From NCBI GenBank assembly GCA_017475785.1, contig JAFVEX010000098.1, forward strand, positions 1 to 41,838: 41,838 bases of DNA, written 5' to 3'. The translations under genes and the position numbers were made by a program. Below the pieces are notes generated by a model. It searched no databases, was not told the DNA's origin, and saw only the letters and a list, made by a program, of their open reading frames with translations. Positions 8,115 to 15,810 of the stretch are shown one piece after another (positions within the stretch are counted from its first letter, which is position 1; the number at the start of each line of letters is the position of its first letter). Origin of the DNA: Eubacterium sp. Its GTDB lineage: Bacteria > Bacillota_A > Clostridia > Lachnospirales > Lachnospiraceae.

Positions 8115-8978
8115 CTATCTGTTAATCTGAAATGGTCTCGTCAGAAATACGCGCTTCGCGAGCCCGCTGCCGCGAAGACGTTCAGCCGCGCGCTCCGCTG
8201 TCCCCTGATCCTCAAAAATACCGAATACAGTTGGCCCGCTGCCGCTCATACGCGCGCCGGACGCGCCGCCGGCAAGCATCAGCTGCCGGATTTCCTCAAT
8301 CACAGGATAATCCGGGATTGTCACGCGCTCCAGCACATTTTCCATGCGGCTGACAATTCCCTCCAGCGATCCGTCACGAATGGCCTGCACCATTCCGTCA
8401 ATGTCCGGATGGGCGGGCACTCCCACGCGATCCAGATTCTCATATACATATTTTGTCGACACACTTACGGGCGGCTTTCCAATCAAAATCAGGCATGGAG
8501 GCATTTCCGGAAGCGGTGTCAGGATTTCGCCGATGCCTTCTGCAAGCGCGGTTCCGCGCATGACGCAATAGGGGACATCCGCGCCGAGCGCAGCCCCGTA
8601 TTTCATCAGTTCTTCTTCTGTCAGACCCAGCCGAAAGAGGCGGTTGACGCCGACCAGAACAGCAGCCGCATTAGAACTGCCCCCCGCGAGTCCGGCAGCC
8701 ACCGGAATCCTTTTACTTAATTTTATCTCCACACCCTCAGGTATGTCAAATGCTTTCAGCAGCATATCAGCCGCGCGTACCGCGAGATTTCTCCCGTCCG
8801 TCGGGAGAAAAGGCAGGTTCGTCTGAATCCGGACGCCTGGTTTTTCTGACGGTTCGATATCCAGCAGATCATACATATGTATTGTCTGCATAACCATGCG
8901 GACCTCATGATATCCGTCTTCCCGCACCCCTGTCACATCCAGACCAAGATTGATTTTTGCCATAGATTTCAGCTGCAT
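8115..8978 (-). CDS. ispE: IspE, 4-diphosphocytidyl-2-C-methyl-D-erythritol kinase
   Basis: Phosphorylates the 2-hydroxyl of CDP-methylerythritol in the MEP route to isoprenoid precursors. The GHMP-kinase signatures are clear: an N-terminal A-K-I-N-L-G-L-D substrate segment, the ATP-binding P-V-A-A-G-L-A-G-G-S-S-N-A-A-A at 92-106, and the C-terminal M-S-G-S-G-P-T-V-F-G motif. The length of 287 residues is normal. AGGAGG lies 6 bases before the ATG. It is divergently arranged with plsC across an AT-rich spacer that appears to hold promoters in both directions. Confidence 0.97.
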   Translation of the reverse strand: MQLKSMAKINLGLDVTGVREDGYHEVRMVMQTIHMYDLLDIEPSEKPGVRIQTNLPFLPTDGRNLAVRAADMLLKAFDIPEGVEIKLSKRIPVAAGLAGGSSNAAAVLVGVNRLFRLGLTEEELMKYGAALGADVPYCVMRGTALAEGIGEILTPLPEMPPCLILIGKPPVSVSTKYVYENLDRVGVPAHPDIDGMVQAIRDGSLEGIVSRMENVLERVTIPDYPVIEEIRQLMLAGGASGARMSGSGPTVFGIFEDQGTAERAAERLRGSGLAKRVFLTRPFQINR

Positions 8979-9010
8979 GCCCCGCCTCCTGAACTTTCAG
9001 TTTATTTCAG

Positions 9011-9039
9011 TTGATAGTTGTCCCTTTTTTTTCTATAAT
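9011..9039 (+). promoter_or_regulatory. sigma-A promoter for plsC
   Basis: TTGATA (9011-9016), a 17-bp spacer and a perfect TATAAT (9034-9039). It places transcription start near 9046, which rules out the upstream ATG at 9048 as the practical start and supports the ATG at 9117. Confidence 0.8.
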
Positions 9040-9116
9040 TAATTATAATGAATTCAAATTTCCGGAGAATGTGTATTTTTAACAATTCTCACTTTTTGCA
9101 GAAAGGAAACTTTGGA

Positions 9117-9857
9117 ATGCTACGGACAATCCTTCTTCTTCTGGCAGCAGTCCTCTATCTGATCCTGACACTGCCGGTTCTGCTTGTGCTCACACTGATC
9201 GGAAAAAAGAATCCCGGGAAACGCGAGCGCGTTTCAACAGCGATGATCCGCTGGATTTTCCGTGTCCTAAGTACGATTTCCGGCGCAAAAATCACTGTGC
9301 GCGGACTGGAGCGCATCCCGAAGGATCAGGCTGTTCTTTACGTCGGAAACCACAGAAGTATCTTTGATATTATTCTCGTGCACCCGTTCACGGCCGGCCG
9401 CACCGGTTTTGTCGCAAAGAATTCACTGGCGCGCGTCCCGATTTTTTCTGTCTGGTGCAAATATATCTGCTGTCTGTTTTTCGACCGCGAAAACATGCGG
9501 GAAGGCCTTCAGATGATCCGCGACGGCATCGCGCTTCTGGACCGCGGCGTCTCCGTATTTATATTCCCGGAAGGAACGCGCAGCAAGCAGGATGATGATC
9601 TGCCGCTCCTGCCATTCCATGAGGGGAGTTTCCGCATTGCGACGCGGAACAGCCATCCGATTGTCCCGGTCGCGATCAGCAACACGGCGGCGATCTTCGA
9701 AAAACAAAAGCCGCGGGTAAAAAGCCGGCATGTCGTGATCGAGTTCTGCGAACCGATCGAGACAGCCTCTCTTTCCAGAGACGAGAAGAAGCACCTCGGT
9801 GAACATGCCAGTGAAATCATAACAGAGACCATCCGGCAAAACAAACAATTTCTTTAA
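9117..9857 (+). CDS. plsC: 1-acyl-sn-glycerol-3-phosphate acyltransferase (PlsC)
   Basis: Transfers an acyl chain to lysophosphatidic acid to make phosphatidic acid, a membrane-phospholipid precursor. A hydrophobic N-terminal segment (about 3-27) anchors it. The acyltransferase motifs follow: N-H-R-S-I-F-D (HX4D catalytic motif, about residue 78), then F-P-E-G-T-R-S, the glycerol-phosphate binding motif. The start at 9117 is preferred over the in-frame ATG at 9048 because AAAGGA lies about 9 bases upstream and the promoter would leave no leader for the longer form. That gives 246 residues, typical for PlsC. A tRNA gene with its own promoter follows. Confidence 0.93.
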   Translation: MLRTILLLLAAVLYLILTLPVLLVLTLIGKKNPGKRERVSTAMIRWIFRVLSTISGAKITVRGLERIPKDQAVLYVGNHRSIFDIILVHPFTAGRTGFVAKNSLARVPIFSVWCKYICCLFFDRENMREGLQMIRDGIALLDRGVSVFIFPEGTRSKQDDDLPLLPFHEGSFRIATRNSHPIVPVAISNTAAIFEKQKPRVKSRHVVIEFCEPIETASLSRDEKKHLGEHASEIITETIRQNKQFL

Positions 9858-9866
9858 AAATCCCTG

Positions 9867-9895
9867 TTGACAAAGTCAGGTGATTGCGGTAATAT
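9867..9895 (+). promoter_or_regulatory. sigma-A promoter for tRNA-Arg
   Basis: A perfect TTGACA (9867-9872), 17 bp, then TAATAT (9890-9895), placing the transcript start about 20 bases before the tRNA. Confidence 0.8.
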
Positions 9896-9920
9896 CAATT
9901 GTGCTGATTCATTCGGCAAT

Positions 9921-9994
9921 GTGCGCTTAGCTCAGCTGGATAGAGCGTTTGGCTACGGACCAAAAGGTCGGGGGTTCGAATCCTCTAGCGCACG
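9921..9994 (+). tRNA. tRNA-Arg (anticodon ACG)
   Basis: A 74-nt cloverleaf. The acceptor stem GTGCGCT pairs with AGCGCAC, with a G discriminator. The D arm is AGCTCAGCTGGATAGAGC. The anticodon stem TTTGG/CCAAA encloses the loop CTACGGA with anticodon ACG. The T arm includes GGTTCGAATCC. No CCA is encoded. It has its own promoter and terminator. Confidence 0.97.
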
Positions 9995-10002
9995 GTACAC
10001 TT

Positions 10003-10036
10003 AAAAGCACTCCGGGTTTTCCGGAGTGCTTTTTTA
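10003..10036 (+). terminator. Rho-independent terminator after tRNA-Arg (probably bidirectional)
   Basis: AAAAGCACTCCGG and CCGGAGTGCTTTTTT form a 13-bp stem with a GTTTT loop and a T6 tail. The minus strand also has T4 after the stem, so it may also end the ParA-like gene transcript. Confidence 0.92.
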
Positions 10037-10046
10037 TTGATTGCTC

Positions 10047-11108
10047 TTATCCTCCGCGTTTCTCATTTGCATCTGTTATGCCGAGCGCAAGCCGGTAAAA
10101 CATCGGGTCTTCCAGCGCAAGCACCCAGTTCCTGTACGCAGCCAGCTGGTCAAATACCGCGTCCTCGGCAAACCGCATCCCATCACCATGGTACTCATTT
10201 GAGATCAGAAAGCATTTCTTCTGTGGCAGCATCTCCGTGTCCCCGGCAATTCGCTGAACCTTTTTGGTCGCCATCAGATTTGGCTCTGTGATCAAAACGA
10301 TCTCATCGGCTTTGTTCATCAGCTCTCTGCCGGCCTCATCTACTCTGCTCCCGATGTCGAGAATCAGATAATCAAAATCTCCCTTCTCCTTCATCATTGT
10401 GACAAATGCGCGCCACTGAGTGCGCCCGACGCCCATGGCGTGCGGCGCTCTGTCAAAGGGTTTTAGATAGGTTACTTCACCGACCGCAAGATTTTGCAGC
10501 ACCATCCAGTAGGTATCCTCGTCAGGATCGCACAGTTCTTCGGCAAGCTGCGGATCCGCGTAGAGATCCATGTCGCCGAACACAGAAAAGCTCTGCACGT
10601 CGTCACAGCCAATCAGGAGCACCTTCTGATCAAGCATTTTCAGTTTTCTCGCAAGTCCTATGCTGATCAGACTCTTTCCGCAGCCGCCGATCGGCGAATA
10701 GACAGCGACGACTCTTGTCTCATGCTGCGCCGCCTGATCCTCCGGGACAACTGCTTCCAGGTCAATCCGCGCAAATGCGTCACTGATTGTCTGGTACAGA
10801 TCCGACTCCGGAAGATACTTCACGAGTACACTGACATTGCGCGGCACTGACCGCTCGATATCGATCTCCGGAAGCATCAGGAATGTCTGGTGGATCTCGT
10901 GGTTTTTCAGGTATTCCCCGTAGTTGTGTTCGTCGATAATCAGGACATCAATCGCGCGCGGCTCGGAAAAGTATTTTTCAATGTACGCCTCATCAGTAAT
11001 GATCTGTACATCTACCTTTTCTGCGTATTTCCGAATGATTTCCGGCTCGATTGACCGTACATATTCATAATCAGAATCTATGATCACAAGACTGTGTCTG
11101 TTCTCCAT
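10047..11108 (-). CDS. ParA/MinD-superfamily ATPase, CpaE-like with receiver-like N-terminus
   Basis: The N-terminal part (about 1-115) resembles a degenerate response-regulator fold (V-I-I-D-S-D-Y, I-I-D-E-H-N). The rest is a P-loop ATPase of the deviant Walker-A type: Y-S-P-I-G-G-C-G-K-S at about 137-146. The usual signature Lys before G-G is replaced by Ile, while the GKS Lys is kept. D-Y-L-I-L-D-I-G is the Walker B-like strand. CpaE-type proteins position pilus or secretion machinery, but no such genes are in the window. I use the ATG at 11106-11108, which has AAGGA 8 bases upstream; an in-frame ATG 8 codons earlier lacks a site. The adjacent FHA protein suggests a phospho-signalling or localisation pair. 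Confidence 0.75.
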   Translation of the reverse strand: MENRHSLVIIDSDYEYVRSIEPEIIRKYAEKVDVQIITDEAYIEKYFSEPRAIDVLIIDEHNYGEYLKNHEIHQTFLMLPEIDIERSVPRNVSVLVKYLPESDLYQTISDAFARIDLEAVVPEDQAAQHETRVVAVYSPIGGCGKSLISIGLARKLKMLDQKVLLIGCDDVQSFSVFGDMDLYADPQLAEELCDPDEDTYWMVLQNLAVGEVTYLKPFDRAPHAMGVGRTQWRAFVTMMKEKGDFDYLILDIGSRVDEAGRELMNKADEIVLITEPNLMATKKVQRIAGDTEMLPQKKCFLISNEYHGDGMRFAEDAVFDQLAAYRNWVLALEDPMFYRLALGITDANEKRGG

Positions 11109-11176
11109 AATGAATTTCCTTACTTCATGCAACGCTTCGGATCGTTTCAGGATCCTGGCCGTTACCTTTCATATTG

Positions 11177-11998
11177 TTATTCTATCTCAAAAGCATACCC
11201 TGCCAGCCGGAGGATACTGCCAGAACCTATCGGCACCTGTGTGTTAGGCGCAATCTGCGTGTCATTGACATATGTCCCGTTCCTGCTGCCAAGATCCATA
11301 ACATAAAAACTGATGTCATTCCACCCAATCACGGCGTGTACCGGATCAATCTGATCTGCGTCATCTATGAAAACGCGAACACGTTCATGATCCGACCCGA
11401 TTCGGAAAGTCTCCTGCCCGATCTCGAACCGCACTGCCTCAAGGTCACCCTGTCCGCGCAGTACCAGGCGGTCACTCTGTTCCGGAATCCGCTTATCCAG
11501 CGCGTTCTTCAGCAGAGACCAGTCGCCCATTGCCTGTTCTTTCTGAAATTCCACCTGCCGGATGATGGTATCGCCTCCCTCAACGCGCTCCAGCATCTCT
11601 TCTATGACAGCGTAGATGCGCCTGACGTAGATATGGCTCTCTCTGACCTCATCAGGCATTTCCACCGGAAGATACAGAAGGCGCATTTCCCGCAGGTCAT
11701 CGGTCAGATAGATCGCGTCCATATCCCACACCATGTTCTCCAGTGTAATTTCCGGCACCTGCTCAAGCGTCATGACATAGTCGAGCAGCACTTTCGCCGA
11801 CTGGCAGACCTCATCCACCGAAAGGCCGGGCAAAAGAGCACTGACCGGTGTGCAGCCGTCCGGAAAGAAAGCCAGCTTCATCCGGTCATTAAACCGGATC
11901 CAGACGCAGGGAAGCAGCAGGCTCTGCCCGCTGTGATTCATATATTCGATTTGCCGCGGATCGAGACGATTACCGCTGTTCAACAGAAACTCTCTCAT
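11177..11998 (-). CDS. FHA-domain protein with DUF6382-like N-terminus
   Basis: A 273-residue protein. The C-terminal ~100 residues form a forkhead-associated domain: F-R-I-G-S-D-H-E-R, an H-A-V-I-G strand, then D-L-G-S-R-N-G-T-Y-V-N. These contain the conserved phosphothreonine-binding Gly, Arg/Ser and Asn. The first ~170 residues match a domain common in Clostridia ahead of FHA modules (L-L-P-C-V-W-I-R-F, M-V-W-D-M-D-A-I-Y-L) whose role is unknown. The start at 11998 is chosen for CAGGAG 6 bases upstream; an upstream in-frame ATG at 12064 has no site. It is followed after 68 bp by the ParA-like ATPase on the same strand. Confidence 0.8.
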   Translation of the reverse strand: MREFLLNSGNRLDPRQIEYMNHSGQSLLLPCVWIRFNDRMKLAFFPDGCTPVSALLPGLSVDEVCQSAKVLLDYVMTLEQVPEITLENMVWDMDAIYLTDDLREMRLLYLPVEMPDEVRESHIYVRRIYAVIEEMLERVEGGDTIIRQVEFQKEQAMGDWSLLKNALDKRIPEQSDRLVLRGQGDLEAVRFEIGQETFRIGSDHERVRVFIDDADQIDPVHAVIGWNDISFYVMDLGSRNGTYVNDTQIAPNTQVPIGSGSILRLAGYAFEIE

Positions 11999-12127
11999 GT
12001 TCATCTCCTGAAATCCCTGCACGCAGGCAGGTATCTTCCGACACATTATATAATAATTCACCACCTCTGTCTAGGCGAAGCAAATCTTTATCTTCATCCG
12101 AAAACTTCCACTATGTTTTCTGCCATT

Positions 12128-12158
12128 GAAAAAAGAACCAGGCCAATCTGGCCTGATC
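12128..12158 (-). terminator. Rho-independent terminator after ftsZ
   Basis: On the minus strand TCAGGCCA-GAT-TGGCCTGG is followed by TTCTTTTTT, directly downstream of the ftsZ stop. It separates ftsZ from the FHA gene. Confidence 0.88.
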
Positions 12159-12183
12159 CTTTATCACGCAGTTATTTGCTGTA

Positions 12184-13338
12184 TTAGTTTCTGTTTTTCA
12201 GGAAGTCCGGAATCTGAATATCCTTCTTGGGAGCTGCTCCGCCGGAAACAGCTGGTTTCGCCGGCGCGCTCTGAGTCTGTCCCGGTACCTGGAAAGATGG
12301 CATTTTAAATCCCGCGCTTGCGAACGCGTTCTTCTTTGTCTCTTCCTGCTGGCGCCTTGTCCCCTCAACGCTCGGCTCTCTTGTCGTAGCCTCATCCAGT
12401 CCCGTCGCAATCACAGTGATCGTGGCGGTGTCCGTCTGGGAATCATCATACATCGCGCCGAAGATGATGTTCGCGTCGGAGCCCGCAAGGTTCTGTACGT
12501 AGCTTGCAGCGTCATTCGCGTCCATCAGGCTGATATCACCAGAAATATTGATGATGACATGAGACGCGCCCTCGATGGTGGTCTCAAGCAGCGGACTTGC
12601 GACAGCCTCCTGGACAGCTTCAAGCGCCTTGTCGTCGCCCTTTGCAGAACCGATACCGATATGCGCGACGCCCTTGTCCTTCATAACAGTCTGTACATCC
12701 GCGAAGTCAAGATTGATCAGGGCAGGCAGGTTGATCAGGTCTGTGATGCCCTGAACTGCCTGCTGAAGAACCTCATCCGCCTTCTTCAGCGCTTCCGGCA
12801 TCGTCGTTCTGCGATCGACGATTTCCAGAAGCTTGTCATTCGGAATGACAATCAGCGTATCCACAGCTGATTTCAGTTTTTCAATTCCCGCAAGCGCGTT
12901 GTTCATGCGCTGTCTTGCCTCAAAACGGAACGGCTTTGTAACAACGCCGACTGTCAGGACGCCCATCTCCTTTGCGATGGAAGCGACAACCGGCGCGGCG
13001 CCGGTACCAGTACCGCCGCCCATTCCGCAGGTGACAAAGACCATGTCCGCGCCTTCCAGAAGCTGGCGGATCTCGTCTGAGCTCTCCTCGGCAGCTTTCT
13101 CGCCGACCTCAGGCTTCGCTCCTGCGCCAAGGCCTTTTGTGATCTTCTCGCCAATCTGCAGGATCATCGGCGCCTTGCACATGGAAAGAGCCTGTTTATC
13201 TGTATTTACAGCAACAAATTCGACGCCGCCGATCGCCTCGTCAACCATGCGGTTGACAGCATTCCCACCGGCTCCGCCGACACCGACAACAATAATCTTT
13301 GCAGCGCTTTCCGCCTCATTTGTCATGATCTCTAACAA
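12184..13338 (-). CDS. ftsZ: FtsZ, tubulin-like cell division GTPase
   Basis: Polymerises into the Z ring at mid-cell and recruits the divisome. The N-terminal GTPase domain has [11 protein letters not shown] and the tubulin signature [10 protein letters not shown] (about 107-116). A variable linker follows from about 320. The C-terminal conserved peptide [13 protein letters not shown] is the binding site for FtsA/SepF-type partners. The length of 384 residues is normal. The start is TTG at 13336-13338, with AGGAGG 6 bases upstream; the in-frame ATG four codons later would be 18 bases away. It is the last gene of the dcw cluster and also has its own promoter. Confidence 0.98.
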   Translation of the reverse strand: MLEIMTNEAESAAKIIVVGVGGAGGNAVNRMVDEAIGGVEFVAVNTDKQALSMCKAPMILQIGEKITKGLGAGAKPEVGEKAAEESSDEIRQLLEGADMVFVTCGMGGGTGTGAAPVVASIAKEMGVLTVGVVTKPFRFEARQRMNNALAGIEKLKSAVDTLIVIPNDKLLEIVDRRTTMPEALKKADEVLQQAVQGITDLINLPALINLDFADVQTVMKDKGVAHIGIGSAKGDDKALEAVQEAVASPLLETTIEGASHVIINISGDISLMDANDAASYVQNLAGSDANIIFGAMYDDSQTDTATITVIATGLDEATTREPSVEGTRRQQEETKKNAFASAGFKMPSFQVPGQTQSAPAKPAVSGGAAPKKDIQIPDFLKNRN

Positions 13339-13403
13339 AACGTTCCTCCTCTATACTCAAAGCTTTTCTGCTCATCAGTACAAAAACAGCATACACACCC
13401 TTT

Positions 13404-13432
13404 ATAATATAATTTCTGATTCGATTTATCAA
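13404..13432 (-). promoter_or_regulatory. sigma-A promoter for ftsZ
   Basis: TTGATA (13427-13432), 17 bp, TATTAT (13404-13409) on the minus strand, about 65 bp upstream of the TTG start. It allows ftsZ expression independent of the mraZ promoter. Confidence 0.75.
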
Positions 13433-13457
13433 CCTTTTTTCTGGGAAATGGCCGAAA

Positions 13458-14324
13458 TTATTTATCGCGGTCAAAAATGATATTTTGTGTGTCTTTTGAA
13501 TAGTCCTCCAGATGAAGAACGCCGGAAAGCCCGTCCAGTTCCGGCAGAATAGCCGCAACGCGCGACACCTTCTCTTCCAGCAGGGCGTCTGTGCCAAGCT
13601 GGATTCTGACAGTTCCATAGTGGAGCGTCATGGTAAGATCTTCAGCAAATTCCACGTAATCCGGCTGAATTCCAAATTTATCAATCAGCTTGGTGAGCGA
13701 CAGAATCGTCTGGAAGACCTCGGGCGAGTCAATTTTCATGACCTGCCCGACTCTGACTCCGGAGACATTCAGCCCGGCGATCAGAGGAACATCCGTCAGC
13801 GCAGGGCGGAACGTCGTGTCAGAACTGTTCCGGCTGACTGTGTCACCGCCTTCAGCAGATGAGGCGGACAGTGAGGATGACGAAGACAGCGCTTCTGACG
13901 CAGCCGCGGCACTTGTATCATCACTCTGGTCATCGGCGGTCTTTTCCTGACCGGCAATCGCTTCCAGAACCAGTCCGTCCTTGTCGAAATAGAAATTCGT
14001 TCCCTCAATCCGCACATAGCCGATCGGATATTTTTCCTGCACCTCGAGACGCAGCTTGTTCCGGCTTCTGTATTCGACCTGAACGCTTTCTATAAAAGCT
14101 GCGTTTGGCACAACCTTTTTGCGGAATACCGACATCAGAATCGTGTTATAAGAAAGGGGACCCTGCAGGGTCATTTCGCGGATCTGATCTTCCGTGTAGC
14201 GGGTGTTGCCGACAACTTCTGCGTCCGTGACAAAGAAAAGCCCGAAAAACATTGCCGCCGCACAAATAATTACCAGCAGACCGGTCAAAATCTGCCTTCT
14301 TCTTTTCACACGTTTCTGGGTCAT
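13458..14324 (-). CDS. ftsQ: FtsQ/DivIB-type divisome protein with Ser-rich insertion
   Basis: A bitopic membrane protein that links early and late divisome components. A basic cytoplasmic N-terminus (KRVKRRRQ) precedes one membrane segment (about 12-33). A POTRA-type domain follows (F-V-T-D-A-E-V-V-G-N-T-R-Y-T, then V-E-Y-R-S-R-N-K-L-R-L-E-V-Q-E-K-Y-P-I-G), and then a beta domain. Between these, about residues 128-171, is a low-complexity Ser/Ala/Asp stretch that is unusual for the family. Start choice: the ATG at 14322-14324 has GGAG 9 bases upstream, whereas a GTG five codons earlier overlaps the site. It follows murD after an 82-bp gap containing a repeat element. Confidence 0.9.
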   Translation of the reverse strand: MTQKRVKRRRQILTGLLVIICAAAMFFGLFFVTDAEVVGNTRYTEDQIREMTLQGPLSYNTILMSVFRKKVVPNAAFIESVQVEYRSRNKLRLEVQEKYPIGYVRIEGTNFYFDKDGLVLEAIAGQEKTADDQSDDTSAAAASEALSSSSSLSASSAEGGDTVSRNSSDTTFRPALTDVPLIAGLNVSGVRVGQVMKIDSPEVFQTILSLTKLIDKFGIQPDYVEFAEDLTMTLHYGTVRIQLGTDALLEEKVSRVAAILPELDGLSGVLHLEDYSKDTQNIIFDRDK

Positions 14325-14390
14325 TGATTTATGCTCCACTCCGGAGGTATACAGTCAATACCGCTGTATAGATGCATTAACTGTATAATC

Positions 14391-14421
14391 CTGCCTCCGG
14401 CAATCACTAAGTTTAACCGGT
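14391..14421 (+). repeat. Dispersed intergenic repeat A, copy 1
   Basis: The 31 bases match 24233-24263 at 27 positions. The core is CTGCC-TCC-GGCAATCA (a small hairpin), then TAAG-TTTAACCGGT. It lies directly after the murD stop codon, in the murD-ftsQ gap. Confidence 0.6.
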
Positions 14422-15792
14422 TTAATCCGGCAGCTGACTGACATAGGTCCGGAAGAGATCTCCTCTCTCCTCATAATTTTTGAATTGCCCCCAGCTGGCA
14501 CAGGCCGGCGACAGCAGCACGGCTTCTCCGGGCTCTGCCTTTTCGGCACAGACCTGTACGGCTTCTGTGAGATCTTCACACATGATAATATGATCTGCAG
14601 GAAATCCGCAGGAGAGCGCGCTGTCTGCGATCTTCTGCTTCGTCTGGCCGATCAAGACCAGATCTTTTACTTTTCCGTCAAACGCCTGGATCCATTCCTC
14701 ATAGGAAGATTCTTTATCGTATCCGCCTCCGATCAGAACGGTCGGACGATCCATCGCCTGCACTGCTTTGATCGCTGCGTCCGGATTGGTTCCCTTCGAG
14801 TCATTATAATAGCGCACACCTTTCTTTTCACCAACGAACTCGATCCTGTGCGCTACGCCCGGGAACGCAATGGTGCTTGTGCGGATCTCCTCATCCGGAA
14901 CACCCGCAAAGCGGGCCATTGCCGCAGCCGTCATCACATTTTCAAAATTGTGAAGTCCCAGAAGCTGCAGCTCACCTGTGCGCATCAGCACGGTTTCCTT
15001 TCCGCCGTCACGGACACAGATTTTATCTCCATCAAGGAAAATTCCCTGCTCCAGCCTTCGCAGACTGGAAAAGTATACCACTTTGCAGGAAAGCGTTCTG
15101 CCGAACTCACGCAGTACAGGATCTTCATAATTCAACACACAAAGATCCTCTGCTGTCTGGTTTTTCGTGATCGACTCCTTCATCTGGATATACGTTTCCA
15201 TCGTGTGATGCCGATTCAGATGGTCTTCTGTTATATTTGTAATCGCAGACGCAGCCGGATGGAAGGTGTCAATTGTCTCCAGCTGAAAGCTGCTGATTTC
15301 CGCCACTGTCCAGTCGTCTTCCGTCTGCCCTGCCGCGGCGTCTGTGTACGGATTGCCGATATTGCCGACCACAGAGACCCGCGGATAATGATCTGCCATT
15401 ATTTTTCCCAGCAAAGCTGTCGTAGTTGTCTTTCCGTTTGTTCCGGTCACAGCCAGGACACGGCCTTTTCCAAGGCGCCACGCCAGCTCTATCTCGCTCC
15501 AGACAGGAACGCCTGCGGCGCGAAACCGCTCCACAACAGGAATATCGCAGGGGACGCCGGGACTCATGACCAGCAGGTCTGTCTCTGAATACTCAGCCTC
15601 CGGAAGTTCTCCCAGAAGAACCTCGGCATCTTCCCCTGCAGCCTTCCGTATCAGATCCGGATCCTGCTGCTCGTTCTGATCATAGATATATGGAATGGCA
15701 CCGGCAGTTTTCAGGAGACGGAACGCGCTGATTCCACTCTTTCCGGCGCCGAAGACAAGTACACGGTTTCCGCTAAGCTGAAATTCGCTCAT
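14422..15792 (-). CDS. murD: MurD, UDP-N-acetylmuramoyl-L-alanine:D-glutamate ligase
   Basis: Adds D-Glu to UDP-MurNAc-L-Ala in cytoplasmic peptidoglycan precursor synthesis. The N-terminal UDP-binding Rossmann domain shows V-L-V-F-G-A-G-K-S-G. The central ATPase has G-T-N-G-K-T-T-T-T at 117-125 and N-I-T-E-D-H-L-N-R-H. The C-terminal ligase domain contains Y-N-D-S-K-G-T-N-P-D-A and L-L-S-P-A-C-A-S-W-G. The length of 456 residues is normal. It lies 18 bp downstream of mraY. The next gene is ftsQ, without the ftsW/murG pair often found here. Confidence 0.97.
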   Translation of the reverse strand: MSEFQLSGNRVLVFGAGKSGISAFRLLKTAGAIPYIYDQNEQQDPDLIRKAAGEDAEVLLGELPEAEYSETDLLVMSPGVPCDIPVVERFRAAGVPVWSEIELAWRLGKGRVLAVTGTNGKTTTTALLGKIMADHYPRVSVVGNIGNPYTDAAAGQTEDDWTVAEISSFQLETIDTFHPAASAITNITEDHLNRHHTMETYIQMKESITKNQTAEDLCVLNYEDPVLREFGRTLSCKVVYFSSLRRLEQGIFLDGDKICVRDGGKETVLMRTGELQLLGLHNFENVMTAAAMARFAGVPDEEIRTSTIAFPGVAHRIEFVGEKKGVRYYNDSKGTNPDAAIKAVQAMDRPTVLIGGGYDKESSYEEWIQAFDGKVKDLVLIGQTKQKIADSALSCGFPADHIIMCEDLTEAVQVCAEKAEPGEAVLLSPACASWGQFKNYEERGDLFRTYVSQLPD

Positions 15793-15810
15793 GATTCATT
15801 TAACTCCTTT

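Noticed and set aside
7317..8720. A 467-codon plus-strand open frame opposite gntR and ispE
   Set aside because: It is fully antisense to two well-recognised genes, has no family motifs or ribosome site, and reads as Cys/His/Arg-rich shadow sequence. Other long opposite-strand frames (for example 11174-12187, 14485-15588, 15820-16980, 35013-36173) were rejected for the same reason.
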